In this document: one piece after another, positions 35,956 through 48,200 of the stretch
Position numbering within the stretch: position 1 is the stretch's first letter
How the letters are laid out: the number at the start of each line of letters is the position of its first letter
DNA from: Scalesia atractyloides
Taxonomy: Eukaryota > Streptophyta > Magnoliopsida > Asterales > Asteraceae
Direction: 5' to 3'
Assembly (NCBI GenBank): GCA_947069175.1
Contig: CAMTDV010000030.1
Span: 96,248,411-96,312,410 of the forward strand
DNA: 64,000 bases
Position numbers and translations under genes: made by a program
Notes under the pieces: generated by a model
Database searches by the model: none
What the model was told of the DNA's origin: nothing
Seen by the model: the letters and a program-made list of their open reading frames with translations, nothing else

Positions 35956-38722
35956 TGTCACACCCCGACCCGCAGCGGAAATAAGAGTGGGGGCATAATT
36001 GGGTTATCACCAAAGCACATGACATTTACTATTATGTTTCATAATTAAATGAGGTCAAAGTTACATTTCTCAAACATTCAAACATGTTCATTCATTACAA
36101 AGGAAAATAACCAAACATAATGTTCCAAATACTAAATCGTTTTATTTCTTCTAATCCAGGTCCTACGTGTTCCTAGCTGCTGCTGGTTCACCTGTATCAT
36201 GTGTAAAATGGGAGGTTTTTGGGTCAACATAAGTTGGCGAGTGAACCTTATAGATAAACATTTAATAATGATTTTCTGGTTAGTTTATCAATAAAATATT
36301 GTGCATAATCATAAAAGAGCATATGTATGAAATCAAACAATGGCAACATTAGTTACAATTATAACATACATTAACAATCGATAACATTCATGAACATACC
36401 AACATCATATTAACATAAATGAACTGTGAGATCAAGGCTCAATCAAGCGGAGCCGATCGTATTGCATGAACTGAAAATGTAAACTGAACTGTGCGCTCAA
36501 GGCTCAATCAAACGGAGCCGAGCGTATTGCATGAACTGGAAATGTAAATTGAACTGTGCACTCAAGGCTCAATCAAACGGAGCCGAGCGTATTGCATGTA
36601 TTGAAATGAGAATAAATGACCGATCAAGGCTCAATCAAACGGAGCCGATCGTGCGGGCACGCCCTGATCAACCGCATAATAAAATGGGGATCAAACTCAA
36701 CCTCGAGGGATGGGGAGCTACGGCCTCAGCAATTGCATGTACTGAAATAATAATTTGCAAATAATAATAACTACTTATCAGCAACAACTAACACACATGT
36801 CATGATATGATATATGCACAATAACTTAGTTATAGTAAGTAAATGAACAAGACACATGATACACCCCAAAAATGTGATAAAAACGGGGAATTTGAAGGGT
36901 TCACTCACATTGGGTGCGTTGGATTTAAATTGGTGAGATGCGCACGATTTAGACGAAGCGAGTTAACGAGGAATCACTGACCTAAATAATAATGGAAAAA
37001 AAATATATTAAATGGATGGATTTTATTAAAGATTTTTAATGGGATTTTTAGATATATTTTTGTGAGTTTATGGCTATTTTCTATCCTTAAAAATGTTATT
37101 TTTAAGTATTTTTAATTGATTTTTAATTTAAATAAAACAAATAATTATTTAAAAAAAAATAATATTTTTTTACTGTTTGACCGTTGACCGGTTCGGTCAG
37201 CGGTAATTCTTGCGCCGAGCGGGATTCGAACCGGTGACCTTCCGTTCACGCGCACGTAGCTCTACCAACTGAGCTACGTGACTAACCCATTAGAAATCTA
37301 GTTTTAATTATATTTATACACTTATTCGAATTTACCGAAAATTCCTTTATTTTACAAAAACGTTTTATTCTCATTGAACCGGTGTTTGTGACGGGACTCG
37401 ATCGCGTGACGTGCAGTTTGTTTTGCACACAGTCCACCGCTGGACTGTGTGTCTAACCCGGTTATATTCTTGAATTATATTATACTTAACAATTACTCGA
37501 TCTAACCCGGTTAATTTTATGAATAAAAAGGAATGTTATTACGCAGTGTGTGTGTAGTAAGGATCGAACTCGAGACTCGTATATAAACTTTGCACACAGT
37601 CCACCGCTGGACTGTGTGTCTAACCCGTTAATTATCCGAGTTTTATTTATTCTTATCCCGTTTTTAGATTCGTCTTCTTCATTACGATTACCGGTTTTTT
37701 ACTCAGACAACTGATTCATGGTTCTACTACTTAAATATCATGCCTACTAGTTTGAATAAACAAACCGAACAGTTTGGGGAAAAGAGATACCGGACAGGTC
37801 GTCTTCTTCAGGAAGTCCGGCGAGATCAGGTAACTCTGTTTTTGAACCTCCGACTGAGAGAGTCTAACAACAGAATTAAAGAATTAGATTTGAAATTGAA
37901 CCAGAGTACATGGATTATTAGCACGATTGAATGTGTTTACCGTCAACTAGCGTGGTTCCGGCAAATTCCAGAATTTCTCCGGCGAAACCAGAAATCCAGC
38001 AAAGTCTTCTGTGACTGACTTTGAGTGACGGAATAATGTTAGTAGTGTCCTAACGATAGATTGAAACAGCAAGAGAGGAAATTCTTACTGGTTTATGTTA
38101 AACACGGTTTTCCGGCGAGAATTGCAGAGAATTCCGGCGACAGTTTCCTTGTGCTCAAAAGACTTGAAAACGCGACGAAAAGGGATTGGAGTGTATTTGA
38201 GACAGTTCTGAATCGTATAAATGATTGGAATCAGAATTATTTGAAGCTTGAATGTCTTTCGGTTTCAAAAACCCAAAACTCGAAGTTCATTCAATCTGAA
38301 CTTTAATTAGAAACCGATATTCATCGGTTATAAGTTAACTAAGCGAAACAAAACTGATTTGGCGGTTCGGCTTACCGATTTCCGTTATTCAGATATCATT
38401 AACCGTTAATCCAAGTTTGCGTATAAAATTTAATTGTTTTCATAATACTAACAGAAAACAATTGGTGGCGGAGTGGTTTGGAGACGGAAAGATAAATCGT
38501 TGGAGGCAGTTGACCCGGGTTCGAGTCCGGTCAGCTCCAACTATTTTTTATTTATTTTCTTTTAACTTTTTATCAAATATAATTTTTATAGTTTAGTTTA
38601 TATATTAATTATGTAACGTTTAAACTCAAAATACTCATAAATACTTAATGTCATTTCATAACTTGGTATTTGATTACAAAACGGAGCGGGTTTTGGAAAC
38701 CCGATTTTTTACAAATGTTACA
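35956..38722 (-). repeat. Inner element left LTR (3' LTR)
   Basis: 2767 bp. It contains four hairpin units (36428-36660), tRNA-like modules at about 37210-37288, 37383-37458 and 37552-37626 (minus), one opposite module at 38461-38541 (plus), and a shortened TTGACC cluster near 37180-37200. Two frames, 37740-38018 and 38061-38306, recur in every copy only because the LTRs are identical. Confidence 0.9.
36428..36660 (-). repeat. Four hairpin units in the inner LTR
   Basis: Four copies of a roughly 60-bp unit have the stem CGATC-aa-GGCTC paired with GAGCC-GATCG. In the second copy the outer stem is CGCTC/GAGCG, a paired change. The third has a single change that is G-U compatible in the element's transcribed (minus) orientation. 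The outer element has two such units, and LTR 49353-52125 again has four. Confidence 0.7.
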
Positions 38723-38756
38723 GTATCCCCTACTTTTAGGAATTTCGTCCCGAAAT

Positions 38757-40088
38757 TCAAACAGTTGAAGTAGTAGGGAAAAGATGAGGGTATTTTTCAC
38801 GCATTGAGTCTTCACGTTCCCAAGTAAACTCAGGTCCCCGTTTTGACTCCCAGCGTACCCTAACAATAGGAATGCGACTTCGACGTAGACGCTTTTCTCC
38901 ATAGTCCATAATCTCTACTGGCCTTTCGATAAAATGCATGGATTCATCAACCTGAATATCCTCCAGTGGAATATGAAGATTCTCATCAGCGAGGCACTTC
39001 TTCAAGTTCGTCACGTGGAATGTGGGATGAATTCTGTCGAGTTCTTCCGGTAGGTCAAGCTTGTAAGCTACAGGACCTACTCTTTCGAGTATCTTGAAAG
39101 GTCCTACGTAACGTGGTGCTAGCTTTCCCTTTTGACCAAAACGAACTACTCCCTTCCACGGTGACACTTTTAAAAGCACATGATCACCAACGCTAAACTC
39201 CAAGGGCTTCCGTCGTTTATCTGCGTAACTCTTTTGACGACTTTGAGCCGCTAGAAGATTGTTTCGGATTTGATGAATCTTATCTGTTGTTTCTTGGATC
39301 AATTCCGGACCAGTAATTTGAGCTTCCCCAATTTCGTGCCAACAAACAGGAGATCGACACTTTCGACCATATAAAGCTTCAAAAGGTGCCATGCCGATGC
39401 TAGAATGATAACTGTTGTTGTACGAAAATTCGACTAATGGTAGATGGGCGTCCCAATTTCCCTTGAAGTCTATGACACATGCTCTAAGCATATCCTCAAG
39501 GGTTTGAATGGTGCGCTCAGACTGTCCATCAGTTTGAGGATGATAGGCGGTACTGAGATCTAGTCGAGTGCCCATAGCGGATTGTACTGCCTGCCATGTT
39601 CGTGAGGTGAAACGACCATCCCGATCAGAAATAATACTTAACGGAACTCCATGTCGGCTGACGATTTCGTTGATATAAATACGAGCAAGCTTTTCGTTCT
39701 TGAAATCTTCTCGAATAGGAATAAAGTGAGCTGATTTTGTGAGTCGGTCTATAATCACCCATATAGTGTCATACCCACTAGAAGTGCGAGGTAACCCGGT
39801 AATGAAATCCATGGTTATATTTTCCCACTTCCAGACAGGTATTTCTGGTTGGACCAGAAGTCCTGAGGGTCTTTGGTGTTCAGCCTTTACTTTAGAACAA
39901 GTGAGACACTTGGAAACAAAAACGGCAATATCTTTCTTCATTCCAGGCCACCAATAGGTGTACCGTAGGTCTTGATACATTTTATCGGCTCCTGGGTGTA
40001 TAGAATATCGCGACTTATGGGCTTCATGCATGAGTGTTTCACGAAGATTGATGTGGTTAGGAATCCATATACGATCTAGGTAATACAA
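38757..40088 (-). CDS. Integrase-chromodomain region, duplicate copy 1
   Basis: 443 codons identical in protein to 43871-45202. Integrase zinc finger H24/H31/C61/C64, catalytic D94, D155 and E191 (DD35E), and a chromodomain-like C-terminus. It is separated from RNaseH by the same 1-bp loss as the other copy, so it is not fused to the upstream pol frame. It probably has no start of its own and would depend on polyprotein readthrough that is now blocked. Confidence 0.85.
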   Translation of the reverse strand: MYYLDRIWIPNHINLRETLMHEAHKSRYSIHPGADKMYQDLRYTYWWPGMKKDIAVFVSKCLTCSKVKAEHQRPSGLLVQPEIPVWKWENITMDFITGLPRTSSGYDTIWVIIDRLTKSAHFIPIREDFKNEKLARIYINEIVSRHGVPLSIISDRDGRFTSRTWQAVQSAMGTRLDLSTAYHPQTDGQSERTIQTLEDMLRACVIDFKGNWDAHLPLVEFSYNNSYHSSIGMAPFEALYGRKCRSPVCWHEIGEAQITGPELIQETTDKIHQIRNNLLAAQSRQKSYADKRRKPLEFSVGDHVLLKVSPWKGVVRFGQKGKLAPRYVGPFKILERVGPVAYKLDLPEELDRIHPTFHVTNLKKCLADENLHIPLEDIQVDESMHFIERPVEIMDYGEKRLRRSRIPIVRVRWESKRGPEFTWEREDSMREKYPHLFPTTSTV

Positions 40089-40114
40089 AATACCATCAGA
40101 TTTAGTTTCCAGCT

Positions 40115-42190
40115 TTAGCTCGGCTCCACAGGCATCTCTTTTTGCACATTTTCTTCTGTTATGGAAACGTGTTGAGCTTCTCGAATTTGATCCTTAATAT
40201 TGGTTATAATTTGCGAACATAGAAGATGAATGGAGTTTGCATAACCCTTTCGACTAAGTGCATCAGCCACCACATTTGCTTTACCAGGGTGGTATTTGAT
40301 TTCACAGTCATAATCATTTAGGAGTTCGACCCATCTTCGTTGCCTCATATTTAACTCTTTCTGATTGAAGATATGCTGAAGACTCTTGTGGTCAGTGTAT
40401 ATTTCACACTTCGTACCATAAAGATAATGTCTCCATATCTTAAGAGCGAATACAACGGCTCCGAGTTCAAGGTCATGAGTGGTGTAGTTCTTTTCGTGAG
40501 TCTTGAGTTGCCTTGAGGCATAAGCTATGACTTTTCCTCTTTGCATGAGAACGCAACCTAATCCTTGTCCTGACGCGTCGCAATAGACTACAAAATCATC
40601 ACAACCTTCAGGTAGAGTGAGGATTGGTGCATCACAAAGTTTTCGCTTGAGAGTTTGAAAAGCTTCTTCTTGCTTGGGCCCCCATACAAATGGTTTCCCT
40701 TTATGGGTTAAAGCCGTGAGTGGCACCGCAATGCGAGAGAAGTTTGAAATGAATCGACGATAGTAACCAGCAAGTCCAAGAAAAGACCTTACTTCAGTTG
40801 GCGTACGTGGAGCTTGCCATTCCTGAACTGCTTTGATCTTTGATGGGTCCACATGTATTCCTTTGTCATTGACTACATGCCCGAGAAATTGCACCTCTTT
40901 TAACCAGAATTCACACTTAGAGAATTTGGCATAAAGCTGTTCCTTTTCTAGAAGTGCAAGAACAAGTCGCAGATGACGCTCATGATCAGCTTTAGATTTT
41001 GAATAAATAAGAATATCGTCAATGAACACAATAACAAATCGATCAAGGTAAGGTTTGCAGACTCTATTCATTAGGTCCATGAAAACAGCTGGTGCGTTGG
41101 TTAATCCAAACGGCATAACCATGAATTCATAGTGACCATATCGAGTTCGAAAAGCAGTTTTAGGGACGTCTTCTTCATGCACCCTAAGCTGATGATAGCC
41201 CGATCGAAGGTCGATTTTCGAAAAGCAACTGGCACCTTGTAGTTGGTCAAGAAGGTCATCTATACGAGGTAAAGGATATCGATTTTTGATAGTTAACTTG
41301 TTGAGCTCTCTGTAATCGATGCACATGCGAAAAGATCCATCCTTCTTCTTTACGAAAAGTACAGGTGCACCCCAAGGCGATGAGCTGGGGCGTATAAATC
41401 CCTTGTCAGTCAACTCTTGCAATTGACTGGCTAGCTCTTGCATTTCAGAAGGGGCTAACCTATATGGAGATTTTGCCACTGGTGTAGCACCAGGTATAAG
41501 ATCGATACGAAATTCGACATCTCTGATTGGAGGAAGTCCTGAAATGTCGTCAGGAAAAACTTGTGGAAAATCTTTTACAACAGGAATATCTTCAAGTTTC
41601 TTTTCTGCGGTCCCCTTCTTGATGATATGGGCTAAAAACGCGACATAATTCTTGCGAAGGTATTTCTGAGCTTGAAGGCAAGACATTAAGTTGAGTCCTT
41701 TCGCCGAGGTTTCTCCAATAATTCGAAGAGTCTGACCGTTTGAAAGAGGAATACGAATAAATTTCTCACGACATACAACTTCCGCATTATGCTGACTGAG
41801 CCAATCCATTCCGACTATGATGTCGAAACTTCCCAGCTTCATAGGAATAAGATCGACTGAGAAATCGTGGTCGTTTAGGGTGAGCGTACAGTTGCGTAAA
41901 ATAGAGTCTAACGAAACTGGTTTTCCATCTGCAACTTCCACTGTTATGGATTCCGCGAGCTTATCTCGATTTTTACTTAAGATAGGTTCAAACTCTAATG
42001 ACACGAAACTTCTATCCGCACCAGTATCAAATAACATAGAGGCATATCTACCATTTATAAGAAACGTACCGTTGACCACATTGCCGTCAGCTCTGGCCTG
42101 GTTTGCGTTAATATTGAAAGCCCTTCCTCTAGCAGGTGGAGGAGCTTGGTTTGCTTGGTTCACAGGGTTGGCTTGGGCCTGAGCATGAAT
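40115..42190 (-). pseudogene. Partial gag-pol (protease, RT, RNaseH), duplicate copy 1, 5'-truncated
   Basis: Begins inside gag, just after the zinc knuckles, where it joins LTR sequence at the duplication junction (42190/42191). It continues through protease, RT and RNaseH and ends at the shared frameshift. The protein is identical to the corresponding part of 45229-48543. It lacks the gag start and leader, so it cannot be an independent unit. Confidence 0.85.
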
Positions 42191-43836
42191 AAAATGTTAT
42201 TTTTAAGTATTTTTAATTGATTTTTAATTTAAATAAAACAAATAATTATTTAAAAAAAAATAATATTTTTTTACTGTTTGACCGTTGACCGTTGACCGTT
42301 GACCAGTTCGGTCAGCGGTAATTCTTGCGCCGAGCGGGATTCGAACCGGTGACCTTCCGTTCACGCGCACGTAGCTCTACCAACTGAGCTACGTGACTAA
42401 CCCATTAGAAATCTAGTTTTAATTATATTTATACACTTATTCGAATTTACCGAAAATTCCTTTATTTTACAAAAACGTTTTATTCTCATTGAACCGGTGT
42501 TTGTGACGGGACTCGATCGCGTGACGTGCAGTTTGTTTTGCACACAGTCCACCGCTGGACTGTGTGTCTAACCCGGTTATATTCTTGAATTATATTATAC
42601 TTAACAATTACTCGATCTAACCCGGTTAATTTTATGAATAAAAAGGAATGTTATTACGCAGTGTGTGTGTAGTAAGGATCGAACTCGAGACTCGTATATA
42701 AACTTTGCACACAGTCCACCGCTGGACTGTGTGTCTAACCCGTTAATTATCCGAGTTTTATTTATTCTTATCCCGTTTTTAGATTCGTCTTCTTCATTAC
42801 GATTACCGGTTTTTTACTCAGACAACTGATTCATGGTTCTACTACTTAAATATCATGCCTACTAGTTTGAATAAACAAACCGAACAGTTTGGGGAAAAGA
42901 GATACCGGACAGGTCGTCTTCTTCAGGAAGTCCGGCGAGATCAGGTAACTCTGTTTTTGAACCTCCGACTGAGAGAGTCTAACAACAGAATTAAAGAATT
43001 AGATTTGAAATTGAACCAGAGTACATGGATTATTAGCACGATTGAATGTGTTTACCGTCAACTAGCGTGGTTCCGGCAAATTCCAGAATTTCTCCGGCGA
43101 AACCAGAAATCCAGCAAAGTCTTCTGTGACTGACTTTGAGTGACGGAATAATGTTAGTAGTGTCCTAACGATAGATTGAAACAGCAAGAGAGGAAATTCT
43201 TACTGGTTTATGTTAAACACGGTTTTCCGGCGAGAATTGCAGAGAATTCCGGCGACAGTTTCCTTGTGCTCAAAAGACTTGAAAACGCGACGAAAAGGGA
43301 TTGGAGTGTATTTGAGACAGTTCTGAATCGTATAAATGATTGGAATCAGAATTATTTGAAGCTTGAATGTCTTTCGGTTTCAAAAACCCAAAACTCGAAG
43401 TTCATTCAATCTGAACTTTAATTAGAAACCGATATTCATCGGTTATAAGTTAACTAAGCGAAACAAAACTGATTTGGCGGTTCGGCTTACCGATTTCCGT
43501 TATTCAGATATCATTAACCGTTAATCCAAGTTTGCGTATAAAATTTAATTGTTTTCATAATACTAACAGAAAACAATTGGTGGCGGAGTGGTTTGGAGAC
43601 GGAAAGATAAATCGTTGGAGGCAGTTGACCCGGGTTCGAGTCCGGTCAGCTCCAACTATTTTTTATTTATTTTCTTTTAACTTTTTATCAAATATAATTT
43701 TTATAGTTTAGTTTTATATTAATTATGTAACGTTTAAACTCAAAATACTCATAAATACTTAATGTCATTTCATAACTTGGTATTTGATTACAAAACGGAG
43801 CGGGTTTTGGAAACCCGATTTTTTACAAATGTTACA
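42191..43836 (-). repeat. Truncated middle LTR at the duplication junction
   Basis: Matches the LTR from about 37091 to its end but lacks the first 1.1 kb. It retains three sense tRNA-like modules (about 42322-42402, 42498-42572 and 42666-42741) and the opposite module (about 43575-43655). The junction reads gcatgaataa/aatgtt, with a 2-bp AA shared by both parents. Confidence 0.88.
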
Positions 43837-43870
43837 GTATCCCCTACTTTTAGGAATTTCGTCCCGAAAT

Positions 43871-45202
43871 TCAAACAGTTGAAGTAGTAGGGAAAAGATG
43901 AGGGTATTTTTCACGCATTGAGTCTTCACGTTCCCAAGTAAACTCAGGTCCCCGTTTCGACTCCCAGCGTACCCTAACAATAGGAATGCGACTTCGACGT
44001 AGACGCTTTTCTCCATAGTCCATAATCTCTACTGGCCTTTCGATAAAATGCATGGATTCATCAACCTGAATATCCTCCAGTGGAATATGAAGATTCTCAT
44101 CAGCGAGGCACTTCTTCAAGTTCGTCACGTGGAATGTGGGATGAATTCTGTCGAGTTCTTCCGGTAGGTCAAGCTTGTAAGCTACAGGACCTACTCTTTC
44201 GAGTATCTTGAAAGGTCCTACGTAACGTGGTGCTAGCTTTCCCTTTTGACCAAAACGAACTACTCCCTTCCACGGTGACACTTTTAAAAGCACATGATCA
44301 CCAACGCTAAACTCCAAGGGCTTCCGTCGTTTATCTGCGTAACTCTTTTGACGACTTTGAGCCGCTAGAAGATTGTTTCGGATTTGATGAATCTTATCTG
44401 TTGTTTCTTGGATCAATTCCGGACCAGTAATTTGAGCTTCCCCAATTTCGTGCCAACAAACAGGAGATCGACACTTTCGACCATATAAAGCTTCAAAAGG
44501 TGCCATGCCGATGCTAGAATGATAACTGTTGTTGTACGAAAATTCGACTAATGGTAGATGGGCGTCCCAATTTCCCTTGAAGTCTATGACACATGCTCTA
44601 AGCATATCCTCAAGGGTTTGAATGGTGCGCTCAGACTGTCCATCAGTTTGAGGATGATAGGCGGTACTGAGATCTAGTCGAGTGCCCATAGCGGATTGTA
44701 CTGCCTGCCATGTTCGTGAGGTGAAACGACCATCCCGATCAGAAATAATACTTAACGGAACTCCATGTCGGCTGACGATTTCGTTGATATAAATACGAGC
44801 AAGCTTTTCGTTCTTGAAATCTTCTCGAATAGGAATAAAGTGAGCTGATTTTGTGAGTCGGTCTATAATCACCCATATAGTGTCATACCCACTAGAAGTG
44901 CGAGGTAACCCGGTAATGAAATCCATGGTTATATTTTCCCACTTCCAGACAGGTATTTCTGGTTGGACCAGAAGTCCTGAGGGTCTTTGGTGTTCAGCCT
45001 TTACTTTAGAACAAGTGAGACACTTGGAAACAAAAACGGCAATATCTTTCTTCATTCCAGGCCACCAATAGGTGTACCGTAGGTCTTGATACATTTTATC
45101 GGCTCCTGGGTGTATAGAATATCGCGACTTATGGGCTTCATGCATGAGTGTTTCACGAAGATTGATGTGGTTAGGAATCCATATACGATCTAGGTAATAC
45201 AA
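43871..45202 (-). CDS. Integrase-chromodomain region, copy 2
   Basis: 443 codons. Zinc-binding HHCC (H24, H31, C61, C64), catalytic D94, D155 and E191 with 35 residues between the last two, then a GPY-like stretch (GKLAPRYVGPFKILERVG) and a C-terminal chromodomain-like block that in chromoviruses guides integration into heterochromatin. It lies downstream of gag-RT (45229-48543) but is out of frame because of a 1-bp loss near 45246. Confidence 0.88.
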   Translation of the reverse strand: MYYLDRIWIPNHINLRETLMHEAHKSRYSIHPGADKMYQDLRYTYWWPGMKKDIAVFVSKCLTCSKVKAEHQRPSGLLVQPEIPVWKWENITMDFITGLPRTSSGYDTIWVIIDRLTKSAHFIPIREDFKNEKLARIYINEIVSRHGVPLSIISDRDGRFTSRTWQAVQSAMGTRLDLSTAYHPQTDGQSERTIQTLEDMLRACVIDFKGNWDAHLPLVEFSYNNSYHSSIGMAPFEALYGRKCRSPVCWHEIGEAQITGPELIQETTDKIHQIRNNLLAAQSRQKSYADKRRKPLEFSVGDHVLLKVSPWKGVVRFGQKGKLAPRYVGPFKILERVGPVAYKLDLPEELDRIHPTFHVTNLKKCLADENLHIPLEDIQVDESMHFIERPVEIMDYGEKRLRRSRIPIVRVRWESKRGPEFTWEREDSMREKYPHLFPTTSTV

Positions 45203-45228
45203 AATACCATCAGATTTAGTTTCCAGCT

Positions 45229-48200
45229 TTAGCTCGGCTCCACAGGCATCTCTTTTTGCACATTTTCTTCTGTTATGGAAACGTGTTGAGCTTCTCGAAT
45301 TTGATCCTTAATATTGGTTATAATTTGCGAACATAGAAGATGAATGGAGTTTGCATAACCCTTTCGACTAAGTGCATCAGCCACCACATTTGCTTTACCA
45401 GGGTGGTATTTGATTTCACAGTCATAATCATTTAGGAGTTCGACCCATCTTCGTTGCCTCATATTTAACTCTTTCTGATTGAAGATATGCTGAAGACTCT
45501 TGTGGTCAGTGTATATTTCACACTTCGTACCATAAAGATAATGTCTCCATATCTTAAGAGCGAATACAACGGCTCCGAGTTCAAGGTCATGAGTGGTGTA
45601 GTTCTTTTCGTGAGTCTTGAGTTGCCTTGAGGCATAAGCTATGACTTTTCCTCTTTGCATGAGAACGCAACCTAATCCTTGTCCTGACGCGTCGCAATAG
45701 ACTACAAAATCATCACAACCTTCAGGTAGAGTGAGGATTGGTGCATCACAAAGTTTTCGCTTGAGAGTTTGAAAAGCTTCTTCTTGCTTGGGCCCCCATA
45801 CAAATGGTTTCCCTTTATGGGTTAAAGCCGTGAGTGGCACCGCAATGCGAGAGAAGTTTGAAATGAATCGACGATAGTAACCAGCAAGTCCAAGAAAAGA
45901 CCTTACTTCAGTTGGCGTACGTGGAGCTTGCCATTCCTGAACTGCTTTGATCTTTGATGGGTCCACATGTATTCCTTTGTCATTGACTACATGCCCGAGA
46001 AATTGCACCTCTTTTAACCAGAATTCACACTTAGAGAATTTGGCATAAAGCTGTTCCTTTTCTAGAAGTGCAAGAACAAGTCGCAGATGACGCTCATGAT
46101 CAGCTTTAGATTTTGAATAAATAAGAATATCGTCAATGAACACAATAACAAATCGATCAAGGTAAGGTTTGCAGACTCTATTCATTAGGTCCATGAAAAC
46201 AGCTGGTGCGTTGGTTAATCCAAACGGCATAACCATGAATTCATAGTGACCATATCGAGTTCGAAAAGCAGTTTTAGGGACGTCTTCTTCATGCACCCTA
46301 AGCTGATGATAGCCCGATCGAAGGTCGATTTTCGAAAAGCAACTGGCACCTTGTAGTTGGTCAAGAAGGTCATCTATACGAGGTAAAGGATATCGATTTT
46401 TGATAGTTAACTTGTTGAGCTCTCTGTAATCGATGCACATGCGAAAAGATCCATCCTTCTTCTTTACGAAAAGTACAGGTGCACCCCAAGGCGATGAGCT
46501 GGGGCGTATAAATCCCTTGTCAGTCAACTCTTGCAATTGACTGGCTAGCTCTTGCATTTCAGAAGGGGCTAACCTATATGGAGATTTTGCCACTGGTGTA
46601 GCACCAGGTATAAGATCGATACGAAATTCGACATCTCTGATTGGAGGAAGTCCTGAAATGTCGTCAGGAAAAACTTGTGGAAAATCTTTTACAACAGGAA
46701 TATCTTCAAGTTTCTTTTCTGCGGTCCCCTTCTTGATGATATGGGCTAAAAACGCGACATAATTCTTGCGAAGGTATTTCTGAGCTTGAAGGCAAGACAT
46801 TAAGTTGAGTCCTTTCGCCGAGGTTTCTCCAATAATTCGAAGAGTCTGACCGTTTGAAAGAGGAATACGAATAAATTTCTCACGACATACAACTTCCGCA
46901 TTATGCTGACTGAGCCAATCCATTCCGACTATGATGTCGAAACTTCCCAGCTTCATAGGAATAAGATCGACTGAGAAATCGTGGTCGTTTAGGGTGAGCG
47001 TACAGTTGCGTAAAATAGAGTCTAACGAAACTGGTTTTCCATCTGCAACTTCCACTGTTATGGATTCCGCGAGCTTATCTCGATTTTTACTTAAGATAGG
47101 TTCAAACTCTAATGACACGAAACTTCTATCCGCACCAGTATCAAATAACATAGAGGCATATCTACCATTTATAAGAAACGTACCGTTGACCACATTGCCG
47201 TCAGCTCTGGCCTGGTTTGCGTTAATATTGAAAGCCCTTCCTCTAGCAGGTGGAGGAGCTTGGTTTGCTTGGTTCACAGGGTTGGCTTGGGCCTGAGCAT
47301 GAATAATATTGACCAGTCTTGGACATGAGTTCCTGAAATGACTTGGATCTCCACAATTGAAACATGCCCGCATAGGTTGGCCCATAGGGTAGTTGGGTTG
47401 ATAGTATGTTTGGGCTAAATGTTGAGTGGGTGGAAATGGTTGTTGTTGTTGGGCTTGACCCATAAATTGTTGGTGGGTTTGGGTTATAGGTTGGTGGCGG
47501 TTTGTTCGTTGAGGTGCGCGGCAGTGTTGTACAATGTGTCCAGCGCGACCGCAGCTGGTACAGTACTGGCAAGGATAGTCAGGGGAGTGGTGATACTGAC
47601 AACGGTTACATTTTGGTAGTGGTCCGGTGTATGGTCTTTTGTATGGCGCGGGTGGAAGAGTGGCTTGAGTGATGGGTGCAGCAGGAACAGGGGTGTTGGT
47701 GTGGGTGACTGCAAAGTTCCTGTTGTTACGCTTCCTCTTGTTAGCAAATTTAGAGGAAGGAGTGTGGTGGTTTGAGGTTTGTCCCTCAGCAGGGGTTTTC
47801 TTCTTTTCTTCCTTGAACTTCCCATTGCGAATTCGGTTTTCGGTCAGTTCTGTTGCCAACACCATGGCAGCTTCGAGTGTTACCGGTGAAACGCTGAGGA
47901 CCGAATCTTGGATTTTCGAGGGAAGTCCTCGAATGTAATGTTCGATCAGACGGTAGGTTGGAGTGAATAAGTTTGGTACCATCTGGTTCAACTCCAAGAA
48001 CCGTTTGTTGTAAGTAGTGTGATCACCATCTTTTTGCTTCAGGGCATGAAATTCATCTTCCAATTTCTTAATCTCACTCCTAGGACAGAAACGCCTAGTC
48101 ATGATTTCCCTTAACTCCTCCCAAGTTAAGGCCATCGCATCTTCCGTTCCCCTCTTTCCCTTCTCGGTATTCCACCAAGTGAGAGCTACCCCAAGTAGTC

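Noticed and set aside
37740..38306. Two short frames (92 and 81 codons) repeated at 42855 and 51143
   Set aside because: They lie within LTRs and recur only because the LTR copies are nearly identical. Diverged LTRs (29523-32180, solo LTRs) do not keep these frames.
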